Shown here: piece by piece, positions 51,714 to 59,744 of the stretch
Layout of the letters: each line of letters begins with the position of its first letter
Position numbering within the stretch: position 1 is the first letter of the stretch
Source: JAMZMI01 sp039944535
Lineage (GTDB): Bacteria > Bacteroidota > Bacteroidia > Cytophagales > Cyclobacteriaceae
Assembly: GCA_039944535.1 (NCBI GenBank)
Contig: JBDUYP010000025.1
Span: 1-64,000 of the forward strand
Length of the DNA stretch: 64,000 nucleotides
Reading direction: 5' to 3'
Notes under the pieces: model-generated
Seen by the model: the letters and a program-made list of their open reading frames with translations, nothing else
Databases searched by the model: none
Told to the model about the DNA's origin: nothing
Made by a program: the position numbers and the translations under genes

Positions 51714-53440
51714 TCTTTATCATCATTTGATTGAAGCGCATATTCTTTGTACGCCCCCTGCTGCCTTGTGGTCACATACTTCACTGCTTCGTTCAAATCA
51801 AAAAACACATTTTCCATATTTAAAATTTCTTTTAGGTCCGTTTTTTTCAAAATATCTCTCACAGGCCCGATAAGATCGCACATGACAAATTCGATCTTCT
51901 TTTCATTGAGATAATTCAAAAGCTCCCGCAACCCTGTAGCGGCCGTAGCATCTACGTGGCTGATAGGTCCTGCATCCAGTATGATACTCTCAACCTGCCC
52001 GTCAGATGCCTCCACACGGTCTTCTACATATTCTCTGAAATATTGAATATTAATAAAGGTGAGCGGCGCATCAATCCTCAAAATAAGGACATGATCCCAC
52101 ACTTCCAGGTCTTTGAAGCGTTTGATGTTTCTAAACTCATGATGCCCCCTGAGCCTGCCCAGCGTAGCAATGTGCGGATAGGCAAACTTGTACAGCAAAA
52201 TAAGAATGGAGAGCACAATACCGCTGACTATACCAGGTACCATACTGAAATTTAAGGTCACCAAAAACGTGACCAGCAACAAACCAAACTCAACCTTACT
52301 ATCTCGCCAAAGTTTTGTAGCATACGGAATATCTATGAGCCCCGCCACGGCTACCATAATTACAGACGCTAATATGGCCTTGGGAAGGAAAAAAAACAAT
52401 GGGGTGAGAAAAATCAACGTGAGACCTACAATTATGGCGCTGATAATAGAAGCCATTGGCGTGCTCGCTCCAGCCTGATGATTGACCGCCGATCTGGAAA
52501 AACCACCCGTAACCGGGAAACTCTGAAAGAAGGAGGCAACAAGATTTGATGCACCAATTGCAATGAGTTCCTGATTTGGCCGCACCTTGCTATCCCGTTT
52601 TTTGGCTTCCAGCGCTTTAGATACGGAGTAGGCCTCCATAAATGCAACCACAGAAATAGTCAGAGCGAGGGGAACCAATTCACCCAGATGGCCAAGACTA
52701 AACTCCGGCACCCGGAATGCAGGCAGACCGTCGGGAATCGTTTTTACTATGCTTACTCCAGCAGCATCAAGGCCGGCAAAAAATACAAGAGCAGTCCCCA
52801 GCACCACAGCTATCAGAGCCCCTGGGATTTTATTATTTATTCGCTGTACGAGCTTGATTATCACGATACCTCCTACCCCGATTAGCAGAGTGATTAAGTG
52901 AGTGTTATTTACGTTTTGAACGGCGCTCCACACAATCTCATGAACCCTGTTGCTCTTGTCCAAATCAATACCCAGTAGGTATTTGAGCTGATTCAGTCCA
53001 ATAATCAGTGCTGCCGCTGAGGTAAACCCACTTATAACAGGCTTTGATAATAAGTTAGTGATGAAACCCAGCCGTGCTATACCGAATAGCAACTGAAACA
53101 ACCCCATGAAAAAGGCCAGTAGGATAGCAAAGCTAATATAAGCATCGGTTCCCTCTGTGGCCAAAACAGAAACACCGGCAGCTACCAGCAGTGAGTCCAT
53201 GGCCACCGGAGCTACAGATAGTTGTCTGGATGTGCCAAAGAAAGCATAAATGATTTGTGGAACAATGGAGGCGTAAAGTCCATATACCGGAGGCAGCCCC
53301 GCAATGAGTGCATAGGCCATGCCCTGAGGGATAAGCATGATACCAACAGTTACACCCGCAAACAAGTCACCATTCAGGTCAGACCTCCTATAGGCAGGTA
53401 GCCAGCTTGTAATTGGTAGTATTTTATGAATGAAATTCAT
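51710..53440 (-). CDS. SulP-family anion permease with STAS domain
   Basis: A 576-residue SulP/SLC26-type transporter. The N-terminal membrane domain has FAGVTVGIMLIPQGMAYALIAGLPPVYGLYASIVPQIIYAFFGTSRQLSVAPVA and about twelve to fourteen segments. The C-terminal STAS domain (about 430-550) contains VESIILDAGPISHVDATAATGLREL. Family substrates are sulfate, bicarbonate and other anions. It lies 71 bp after the Crp/Fnr gene, is coupled to a DUF202 gene, and shares a regulated promoter type with the persulfide dioxygenase, so sulfate, sulfite or thiosulfate is the likelier substrate. Confidence 0.9.
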   Translation of the reverse strand: MNFIHKILPITSWLPAYRRSDLNGDLFAGVTVGIMLIPQGMAYALIAGLPPVYGLYASIVPQIIYAFFGTSRQLSVAPVAMDSLLVAAGVSVLATEGTDAYISFAILLAFFMGLFQLLFGIARLGFITNLLSKPVISGFTSAAALIIGLNQLKYLLGIDLDKSNRVHEIVWSAVQNVNNTHLITLLIGVGGIVIIKLVQRINNKIPGALIAVVLGTALVFFAGLDAAGVSIVKTIPDGLPAFRVPEFSLGHLGELVPLALTISVVAFMEAYSVSKALEAKKRDSKVRPNQELIAIGASNLVASFFQSFPVTGGFSRSAVNHQAGASTPMASIISAIIVGLTLIFLTPLFFFLPKAILASVIMVAVAGLIDIPYATKLWRDSKVEFGLLLVTFLVTLNFSMVPGIVSGIVLSILILLYKFAYPHIATLGRLRGHHEFRNIKRFKDLEVWDHVLILRIDAPLTFINIQYFREYVEDRVEASDGQVESIILDAGPISHVDATAATGLRELLNYLNEKKIEFVMCDLIGPVRDILKKTDLKEILNMENVFFDLNEAVKYVTTRQQGAYKEYALQSNDDKE

Positions 53441-53466
53441 TGGTTACGACTTGTCAAAAACAGCTT

Positions 53467-53511
53467 CAAAGCTAGGAAAGTAACCCTCAGCAAGATGTAA
53501 CAATTGTGACA
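53467..53511 (-). promoter_or_regulatory. Promoter with Crp/Fnr-type operator for the sulP gene
   Basis: The -7 box on the minus strand is TAGCTTTG (CAAAGCTA at 53467-53474). The operator TGTAACAATTGTGACA at 53496-53511 is palindromic as TGTnACAATTGTnACA and directly follows the regulator's stop codon. Its distance to the -7 box is exactly that seen at the persulfide dioxygenase promoter. Confidence 0.68.
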
Positions 53512-54141
53512 TTAGAGAATCTCGATCCTATTGCGATACTGCTCGATCTTTTCTTCTCTTTCCAATTGCTTCAGCAGTCTGGAAATCACTACTCTCGATG
53601 TATTCAGTTCCTTTGCTATTTGCTCGTGGGTTGTATGTATAATATAGGTACCCAAAGCCTGCTTTTTATCTAAGAGATAGCGGTAAACCCGTTCGTCCAT
53701 TTTCATGAAGGCGATACTATCTACGGTCTGCAAGAGCTCGTCGAACCTGATTTGATATGAATTGAAAACAAATTTTCTAAAAGAGGGATACTTCACCACC
53801 CAGGTATCCAGGTACGACATAGGAATCATCCAAAGTAAAGAATCATTCTCCGCTACCACAGAAAAGATGGATTTTTTACCTTCCAGACAACAAGTAATAG
53901 ACATGGCACATGTTTCTCCTCCCTGCAGGTAGTATAGAAAAACTTCATTGCCATTCTCATCTATTCTCATCACCCGCAGCAGCCCATCCAGCACTATAGG
54001 TACTTCGTCACCGGGACTTTCCGGGCTGACCACAACAGCACCCGCTCTGGCCTTTTTTTGTCGACCTACAGTGATCATCTCATCCAGCAGCCGAGGATCG
54101 AAGTTGGTAGCTCTTAGTATATCTTCTGCTAACTGACTCAT
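53512..54141 (-). CDS. Crp/Fnr-family regulator of the sulfur module
   Basis: A 209-residue regulator: N-terminal cyclic-nucleotide-binding-type beta-roll, dimer helix, and C-terminal winged helix (HTTHEQIAKELNTSRVVISRLLKQLEREEKIEQYRNRIEIL). The motif ETCAMSITCC (77-86) holds Cys78, Cys84 and Cys85 where cAMP or Fe-S contacts would lie; there is no Fnr-type N-terminal Cys cluster. The cysteines could sense thiols or persulfide, an inference from the sulfur genes downstream. The likely targets are the two matching sites upstream of sulP and the persulfide dioxygenase gene. No such site was seen upstream of its own start. Confidence 0.87.
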   Translation of the reverse strand: MSQLAEDILRATNFDPRLLDEMITVGRQKKARAGAVVVSPESPGDEVPIVLDGLLRVMRIDENGNEVFLYYLQGGETCAMSITCCLEGKKSIFSVVAENDSLLWMIPMSYLDTWVVKYPSFRKFVFNSYQIRFDELLQTVDSIAFMKMDERVYRYLLDKKQALGTYIIHTTHEQIAKELNTSRVVISRLLKQLEREEKIEQYRNRIEIL

Positions 54142-54336
54142 AAAGAATTCTTTTATTTACTATCGCTCGACGAATTGGTGAAAGTCGAGCCTCTAAAATA
54201 ACCAAATAATCGACAGCCGATTCATAAATTAACCTAGCATAACCTAAAGTGCTGATTTAATGTGATTGGTTCAAATTATACCAAGAAACACCTAATCGTT
54301 TCACCTTGTAATTATTTAATATTGCGTCACCAACCT

Positions 54337-55215
54337 ATGAACGAGCAGAGTAAAAACCCACTAAGTCTGATTAGTTATAAACTCAAAAATCTTGACGGCC
54401 TCAAGAATTTTTTGGAACACAAGTATGTTCAAAATACGATTCTGGGTCTAATCATCCTCAACGCCATAACGATTGGGATGGAAACCTCGCCTTTCATCAT
54501 CGGGATTTTTGGCAAGTGGTTACATCAAATAGACAAAGTGATATTGGTGGTTTTCACCATTGAGATTGCACTGAAGATTGTGGCGTATCAGGACAAATTC
54601 TTCAAAAACGCCTGGAACATTTTTGATTTTCTCATAGTAGCGATAGCACTGGTACCAGCTGCCGGGCCTCTTCATATTTTGAGGACACTCAGGATATTGC
54701 GAACAGCCCGCTTGATCAAAAATGTACCAAAGCTCAGGCTGATCATTGAGTCATTGATAAAATCCATTCCCAGCATTGGATGGATTGCCGTACTGCTGTT
54801 CATCATCTTTTACATTTTCGCAGTAATAGGCACAGACCTTTATCAGGATCGGTTTCCTGAATATTTTGGTGACATGAGCAAGTCTTTCTTCACCCTGTTT
54901 CAAGTCATGACTCTGGAGAGTTGGTCTTCGGGAATTGCCAGACCAATGATGCAAAAAATCCCATTTGCGCCTGTATTTTTTGTTCCTTTCATTCTTTTAG
55001 CGACATACACTACGCTCAATGTGTTTATCGCCATTGTGGTGAACACCATGAATGAAATCAATCGTGAAGAAATGAAGCACGAAGAAGAGAGAGTCAAAGA
55101 TTTTATGCATGCCGAGCACGAAGAAATGCTAGACTATCTGGCTGCAATCAATAAAAAAATTGACTCCCTCGAAAAGAAGTTAGGAAAGGAAAAAAAGGCT
55201 AAAAGCCCTGATTAA
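54337..55215 (+). CDS. NavBac-type voltage-gated sodium channel
   Basis: A 292-residue six-helix voltage-gated cation channel. The voltage sensor S4 is HILRTLRILRTARLIKNVPKLRLII with Arg every third residue. The pore loop has MTLESWSSG (Glu194), the TLESW selectivity filter of bacterial sodium channels such as NaChBac and NavAb. After S6 a charged coiled coil (EEMKHEEERVKDFMHAEHEEMLDYLAAINKKIDSLEKKLGKEKK) provides the tetramer bundle. I chose the ATG at 54337; the GTG at 54262 adds 25 residues unlike the family. Its stop shares TTAA with the stop of the convergent gene. Confidence 0.9.
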   Translation: MNEQSKNPLSLISYKLKNLDGLKNFLEHKYVQNTILGLIILNAITIGMETSPFIIGIFGKWLHQIDKVILVVFTIEIALKIVAYQDKFFKNAWNIFDFLIVAIALVPAAGPLHILRTLRILRTARLIKNVPKLRLIIESLIKSIPSIGWIAVLLFIIFYIFAVIGTDLYQDRFPEYFGDMSKSFFTLFQVMTLESWSSGIARPMMQKIPFAPVFFVPFILLATYTTLNVFIAIVVNTMNEINREEMKHEEERVKDFMHAEHEEMLDYLAAINKKIDSLEKKLGKEKKAKSPD

Positions 55216-55817
55216 CGATCCACATCTACATTTTTATCTACCAACTCACCGTTCTCATAGCGATAAGCTAAAGACACGTTCCCCTCACTGTCAAACCACT
55301 TGGCTATGCCATGCATTTTTCCATTTTGGTATGGTGCCTCTTCCATTACTTTACCGGTGCGGTAATACTTTTTGACTACTCCGTGAAGATCCCCGTCGAC
55401 ATACGTTTTTTCTTCCATTACCTTCCTTCGCTCATATACTTTGGCCTCACCATCTAGCACGCCATTGGCCCAGTTGAGCTTTTCGGTAACGTAACCAGTC
55501 CTGTCAAATGTAAGCTCTACTCCATGCTTGACACCCATGTAGTAAGTCGTCACTTTTTTAATGGGTCCTTGTAATTCAAACTCCGTCCATGACCCGTGCT
55601 TCAGACCACTGAGCAGGTCTCCTTCCAGCGTAATATCACCTCCCACATCCACTGTGGCCCTTACCAAATCGGGTATGTCATCATAAGGCGTAAGCACAGC
55701 ACCCTCAGGCACGCCCTCAATGGCCACATCCAATGTGGTACTACCTCCGCCGTTTTGGCAAGAGGTCATTATAAATCCAATCAAACCAACTAGTAGTAGT
55801 ATTCTCATATTTCTCAT
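55212..55817 (-). CDS. MORN-repeat lipoprotein (YwqK-like)
   Basis: A 201-residue lipoprotein (IMTSC lipobox at about residue 20). The mature part is a run of MORN-like/YwqK repeats of the form LSGLKHGSWTEFE, YMGVKHGVELTFDRTGYVTEKLNW, GVLDGEAKVYERRKVMEE, GDLHGVVKKYYRTGKVMEE and GKMHGIAKWFDSEGNVSLAYRY. Such proteins are often annotated as antitoxins of the YwqK family, but no toxin gene is beside it here, so a cell-envelope role is more likely. Convergent with the sodium channel gene, sharing its stop bases. A TAnnTTTG box lies 24 bp upstream. Confidence 0.83.
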   Translation of the reverse strand: MRNMRILLLVGLIGFIMTSCQNGGGSTTLDVAIEGVPEGAVLTPYDDIPDLVRATVDVGGDITLEGDLLSGLKHGSWTEFELQGPIKKVTTYYMGVKHGVELTFDRTGYVTEKLNWANGVLDGEAKVYERRKVMEEKTYVDGDLHGVVKKYYRTGKVMEEAPYQNGKMHGIAKWFDSEGNVSLAYRYENGELVDKNVDVDR

Positions 55818-55840
55818 TTTGATTAATTTATGTTCGCATT

Positions 55841-55848
55841 CAAAGTTA
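55841..55848 (-). promoter_or_regulatory. Candidate -7 box for the MORN-repeat lipoprotein gene
   Basis: TAACTTTG on the minus strand (CAAAGTTA at 55841-55848) matches TAnnTTTG, 24 bp upstream of the start. No well-spaced TTG -33 element was seen. Confidence 0.45.
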
Positions 55849-55883
55849 GAAACCTACTTCAATTTGAAGAAATAAATCTCAGC

Positions 55884-56303
55884 ATGAATAAGCATTATCT
55901 TCTTTACGGTCTTTTGGTCGGTGTGTTGCTCCTGATTGTGCAAACTCTAAAACACAATTTTATGATTCAGGAAATCGAGCTGGAAGTTTTTGGTCTGGTG
56001 CTTGTCCTGCTGGCTATACCAGTTGGTGTTTTGCTGGGTAGAAGTTGGGTGAGAAAACAAGCCGTCAAATCGGTCAACTACAAGACTGCAAGTCAGGACG
56101 TGTTGAGTGAAAGAGAAATGGATGTGCTCAAACTTGTAGCTCAGGGGCACTCCAATCAAGAAATAGCAGACCAACTTTTTGTATCACTAAATACAACCAA
56201 AACACACATCTCAAGCATTTATCAAAAACTGGGAGCGCAACGCAGGACACAGGCCGTGCAGAAAGCAATAGAAATAGGTATCATACAGCAATCAGAAACC
56301 TAA
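55884..56303 (+). CDS. Membrane-anchored LuxR-type HTH protein
   Basis: A 139-residue protein: two membrane segments (about 4-22 and 34-52), a short basic linker, then a LuxR/GerE helix-turn-helix (LSEREMDVLKLVAQGHSNQEIADQLFVSLNTTKTHISSIYQKLGAQRRTQAVQKAIEIGII). There is no receiver or other sensor domain, so the DNA-binding domain is held at the inner membrane. I chose the ATG at 55884; the longer ORF from 55830 would overlap the promoter of the divergent lipoprotein gene. The two small genes downstream (VOC and DUF4199) may be cotranscribed. Its ligand and target are unknown. Confidence 0.82.
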   Translation: MNKHYLLYGLLVGVLLLIVQTLKHNFMIQEIELEVFGLVLVLLAIPVGVLLGRSWVRKQAVKSVNYKTASQDVLSEREMDVLKLVAQGHSNQEIADQLFVSLNTTKTHISSIYQKLGAQRRTQAVQKAIEIGIIQQSET

Positions 56304-56382
56304 TAACTCAAAATCACCCGAAAGTATGAGATCAAATTCCGGAATTTTCACTTTCATTGGACTTCAAATCAATTCATTAGTT

Positions 56383-56745
56383 ATGAAATCAAATTTGGGA
56401 AATCCGGTTATACGATTTGATATTGGCTGCCGAGATTCAGCAGCAACTCAAAAGTTTTATACGTCTGTTTTTGGTTGGAAAACGAACGCAGCGCAGCACG
56501 CTACCAATGTGAATACTCAAAACACAAAAGGAATCGACGGCTCCATTACTTCGCTCGGGCACGAACCGCACAATTATGTAATGATCTATATTGAGGTAGA
56601 TAGCGTGACTGAGGCGATAAAAAAAATAGAAGCCCATGGAGGGCAGAAACACATAGGCCCACTACCAACTGGGACAGGGCAGTATTTTGCCTGGGTTCAT
56701 GACCCTGAAGGAACACAACTCGGAATAGTATCAGACAAAGAATAA
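56383..56745 (+). CDS. VOC (glyoxalase/bleomycin-resistance) superfamily protein
   Basis: A 120-residue VOC-fold protein with the paired beta-alpha-beta-beta-beta modules (VIRFDIGCRDSAATQKFYTSVFGWKTNA; YIEVDSVTEAIKKIEAHGGQKHIGPLPTGTGQYFAWVHDPEGTQLGIV). The DPEGTQLG ending is typical of the CatE-like and YunC-like VOC proteins. The metal-binding set is incomplete by eye, so the activity is uncertain. I chose the ATG at 56383, which starts the fold; the ORF reaches 56326 with 19 unrelated residues. It lies 79 bp after the membrane LuxR-type gene. Confidence 0.85.
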   Translation: MKSNLGNPVIRFDIGCRDSAATQKFYTSVFGWKTNAAQHATNVNTQNTKGIDGSITSLGHEPHNYVMIYIEVDSVTEAIKKIEAHGGQKHIGPLPTGTGQYFAWVHDPEGTQLGIVSDKE

Positions 56746-56759
56746 ACTAAATTTATATC

Positions 56760-57284
56760 ATGAAAAACGCATTGACATTTGGCATCTTATCTGGCCTGGC
56801 ACTGATATCGAGCTGGCTCATTACACAGCTTTTCCTTATTGATGAATCAGGTCAATTTGACTTTAGCATGGGCGAGATTACCGGTTATGCCGGCATGTTG
56901 CTTTCCATGGTAGTGGTTTTTATAGGCGTCAAAAAATACAGAGACGCACAACCCGGGGCTGTTTCCTTTAAGCAAGCATTCCTGGCTGGACTTTATATTG
57001 TGCTGGTGGCATCCGCCATTTATGTAGTTGGTTGGATGATCTACTATCCCAACTTTATGCCTGATTTCACCGAGCAATACACAGCACACATCATAGCCCA
57101 ATACGAAGCTGATGGAATACCTCAATCAGAAATCGACGAGAAAGTTGTAGAGATGGAAGCCTGGATGGAATCTTACAAAAACCCGTTCGTAATTGCAGGA
57201 ATGACCTTTTTGGAGTTCTTCCCAATAGGATTGCTTTTCGCTCTAATTTTTGGCGCAGTACTGAAGAGGAAGTCCAAAGAGTAA
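56760..57284 (+). CDS. DUF4199 membrane protein
   Basis: A 174-residue membrane protein of the DUF4199 type, common in Bacteroidota: N-terminal FGILSGLALISSWLITQLF, a segment GYAGMLLSMVVVFIGVKKYRD, then GAVSFKQAFLAGLYIVLVASAIYVVGWMIYY, a hydrophilic acidic loop, and a last segment FLEFFPIGLLFALIFGAVL. It starts 14 bp after the VOC gene stop, so the two are probably cotranscribed. No known function. It is convergent with the argD-like gene, with 3 bp between stops. Confidence 0.85.
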   Translation: MKNALTFGILSGLALISSWLITQLFLIDESGQFDFSMGEITGYAGMLLSMVVVFIGVKKYRDAQPGAVSFKQAFLAGLYIVLVASAIYVVGWMIYYPNFMPDFTEQYTAHIIAQYEADGIPQSEIDEKVVEMEAWMESYKNPFVIAGMTFLEFFPIGLLFALIFGAVLKRKSKE

Positions 57285-57287
57285 GCT

Positions 57288-58427
57288 TTACGTATTTACA
57301 AGCTCCAGTTCTTTCGCCAAAGCTTCTAAAAACACATCGGCTTGTTCTTTTTTCACGGTTAAGCTAGGCAGCAGCCGAATGGTATTTTTGTTAGATGCTG
57401 AACCCGTAAAGATCTTATGATCAAATAAAAGACGCTTACGCAAATCAGCTACAGGGTAGTCCAGCTCTATTCCTATCATCAGCCCTCGGCCTCTTATTTC
57501 TTTGATCCCGCTCATTTTTCGAAGCTCTGACATGATGTACCCGCCCATATCAAAGGCGTTTTCGATGAGCTGTTCGCAATCGACAACTTCCGCCACAGCC
57601 ATGGCTGCAGCACAAGCAAGGTGATTGCCGCCAAATGTGGTACCCAGCATTCCGTGCTTCGCTTCAAACTTCGGAGAAGTCAGGATTCCACCAATGGGAA
57701 ATCCATTTCCCATGCCCTTGGCAAGGGTATAAATATCGGCATCTACACCATAGTAATCGTGCGAAAAAAACTTGCCGCTGCGACCATAACCACACTGAAT
57801 GGCATCTGCTATATAGACGGTATTGTGATCATCGCAAAGCTGGCGTATCAGCTTAATGAAACTGTCAGATGGAATATTGATCCCCCCTATTCCCTGAATG
57901 CCTTCAACAATGACAGCAGCTATTTCATACTGAGCGAAAGCCTCCTTTAGCGCTTGTTCATCATTGAAAGGGAGAATATGAGCGTTTTCTGTTTCATTGA
58001 CCGGAGCAACAATATTTGGATTATCCGTGATGGATACAGCCAGTGAAGTACGTCCATGAAATCCGCCGGTGAAAGAAATAACCTTCCTTTTGCCATTGTG
58101 AAAGGACGCCAGTTTCAAGGCATTTTCATTGGCCTCTGCGCCCGAATTGCAAAGAAACAAGCTGTAATCTTCTTTTCCGGACAGCTTACCAATCTTTGAT
58201 GCCAACTCTTGTTGAAGGGGGTTTTGAATGGAATTAGAATAAAACCCAATTTTATTGAGCTGCTCACTAACGCGGGTAACATAGTGGTGGTGCGTGTGGC
58301 CAATCGAAATCACAGCATGACCTCCGTAAAGGTCAAGGTACTTTGTACCTTCCTTATCAAAAACATAGTTGCCCTCACCGTGAGTGATCTCTATCGGGAA
58401 GAGTGGATATACGTCGAATAGATTCAT
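57288..58427 (-). CDS. argD: Class III aminotransferase, acetyl-/succinylornithine type (ArgD-like)
   Basis: A 379-residue class III PLP aminotransferase: VFDKEGTKYLDLYGGHAVISIGHTHH near the N-terminus, LCNSGAEANENALKLA, FHGRTSLA, and the PLP lysine in DADIYTLAKGMGNGFPIGG, with GTTFGGNHLACAAAMAV after it. In arginine biosynthesis this enzyme makes N-acyl-ornithine from the semialdehyde; Bacteroidota often use N-succinyl intermediates. It lies 51 bp after proA, and the order proB-proA-argD is a common arrangement in this phylum, where the genes link glutamate to proline and arginine. Confidence 0.87.
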   Translation of the reverse strand: MNLFDVYPLFPIEITHGEGNYVFDKEGTKYLDLYGGHAVISIGHTHHHYVTRVSEQLNKIGFYSNSIQNPLQQELASKIGKLSGKEDYSLFLCNSGAEANENALKLASFHNGKRKVISFTGGFHGRTSLAVSITDNPNIVAPVNETENAHILPFNDEQALKEAFAQYEIAAVIVEGIQGIGGINIPSDSFIKLIRQLCDDHNTVYIADAIQCGYGRSGKFFSHDYYGVDADIYTLAKGMGNGFPIGGILTSPKFEAKHGMLGTTFGGNHLACAAAMAVAEVVDCEQLIENAFDMGGYIMSELRKMSGIKEIRGRGLMIGIELDYPVADLRKRLLFDHKIFTGSASNKNTIRLLPSLTVKKEQADVFLEALAKELELVNT

Positions 58428-58478
58428 ATTTGAAAATTGTTAGCAGGAAGTTGAAAATGAGGCATTCTTAATTGTGAA

Positions 58479-59744
58479 TTATGGCCTTACCTGCCCATCA
58501 CCTTTCACTACCCATTTGTAGCTCGTCAGTTCTCTCAAACCCATGGGTCCGCGAGCGTGCAGTTTCTGCGTGCTGATGCCTATCTCTGCGCCAAGCCCGA
58601 ACTGTGCACCGTCAGAAAAGGCTGTGGAGGCGTTGGCATAGACACATGCGGCATCCACATGTTTCAGGAATTTGGAAACATGGTCTTCGTTTTCAGAAAC
58701 GATCGCTTCGCTGTGCTTGGAACTATACCGGGCAATATGCTCGAGTGCATCATCCAAACCTGACACTGTTTTTATAGACATTTTGTGTGACAGCCACTCC
58801 ACGCCAAAATCTTCAGGTCGCGCCTGATGCAGCAAGGTCTCATGATAGTTTCCTTTCAGAGCTTTATGAGCCTTATCGTCAGCATAAATCACCACTTCGT
58901 GACTCGCATCCATGCCGCTGACTATTTGAGATAGCTTGTCGAGCTGAGACTCATGTATGATCAAGCAATCGAGCGAATTGCAGACACTCACCCTCCTACA
59001 TTTTGCGTTTTGTACGATCGCTTTAGCCTTGTCTATATCTGCCGTCTCATCTACATATGTATGCACGATTCCGGCTCCTGTTTCTATGACAGGCACCCTC
59101 GAGTTTTCCCTCACATAGTTGATTAGTCCCTGGCTACCACGCGGAATCACGCAATCAATAAAATCATCGGCCTCCAAAATATAAGCTAGTGCCTCCCGCT
59201 CTGATGGTGCCAAAAACAAGGCCTCCTGTAAGTCATATTCGTTGAGCACTTCATGGATTACATCCACTATGGCAATGTTGGAATCATGAGCATCACGACT
59301 ACCCTTGAGTACGCAGGCATTGCCGGATTTGAGGCAAAGTGCAAACACATCGAATGTGACATTTGGTCGCGACTCATAAACCACACCCATAACTCCAATA
59401 GCTACGGAAATGCGTTGCAAAGCAAGCCCATTTTCCAGCACGCTGCTTTCCAGCTCTATACCCAGAGGAGATGGCAAATCTGCCACCCGTCTCATGTCGT
59501 CGGTTATGCTTTTAAGCCTTTCTTCATTAAGAAGCAATCGATCGTACTTTGGGTTCTCAGGATCCATGCGACTTAGATCCAGTGCATTGGCCTTGAGAAT
59601 ATCAGCGGACTTTTCGAGCGCCAGGTCTGCTACTTTATTGAGAATATCTTTGATTTGATCATCATTGAGAGCCACTAGCTTTCGGCTAGCCACGCTGACT
59701 GACGTCAGCCCTGTCTTGATCGATGATTCCAAAAGTGTTGCCAT
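58479..59744 (-). CDS. proA: Glutamate-5-semialdehyde dehydrogenase (gamma-glutamyl phosphate reductase)
   Basis: A 421-residue aldehyde-dehydrogenase-fold enzyme that reduces gamma-glutamyl phosphate to glutamate-5-semialdehyde with NADPH in proline biosynthesis. Seen: VYESRPNVTFDVFALCLKSGNACVLKGSRDAHDSN, VIPRGSQGLINYVRENSRVPVIETGAGIVHTYVD, and the catalytic Cys in CRRVSVCNSLDCLIIHES. The C-terminal GLGAEIGISTQKLHARGPMGLRELTSYKWVVKGDGQVR is the ProA signature region. Its ATG overlaps the proB stop by one base (TAATG), so the two are translationally coupled. Length is normal. Confidence 0.95.
   Translation of the reverse strand: MATLLESSIKTGLTSVSVASRKLVALNDDQIKDILNKVADLALEKSADILKANALDLSRMDPENPKYDRLLLNEERLKSITDDMRRVADLPSPLGIELESSVLENGLALQRISVAIGVMGVVYESRPNVTFDVFALCLKSGNACVLKGSRDAHDSNIAIVDVIHEVLNEYDLQEALFLAPSEREALAYILEADDFIDCVIPRGSQGLINYVRENSRVPVIETGAGIVHTYVDETADIDKAKAIVQNAKCRRVSVCNSLDCLIIHESQLDKLSQIVSGMDASHEVVIYADDKAHKALKGNYHETLLHQARPEDFGVEWLSHKMSIKTVSGLDDALEHIARYSSKHSEAIVSENEDHVSKFLKHVDAACVYANASTAFSDGAQFGLGAEIGISTQKLHARGPMGLRELTSYKWVVKGDGQVRP

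Noticed and set aside
54262..54336. GTG start for the sodium channel gene, 25 codons upstream
   Set aside because: The added residues are unlike the family and a well-placed ATG follows at 54337.
55212..55817. Toxin-antitoxin pair based on the YwqK-like MORN protein
   Set aside because: It is a lipoprotein and no toxin-like gene is adjacent; the neighbours are a sodium channel and a divergent HTH protein.
55830..55883. Longer start for the membrane LuxR-type gene
   Set aside because: It would overlap the TAnnTTTG promoter of the divergent lipoprotein gene, and the ATG at 55884 leads directly into the first membrane segment.
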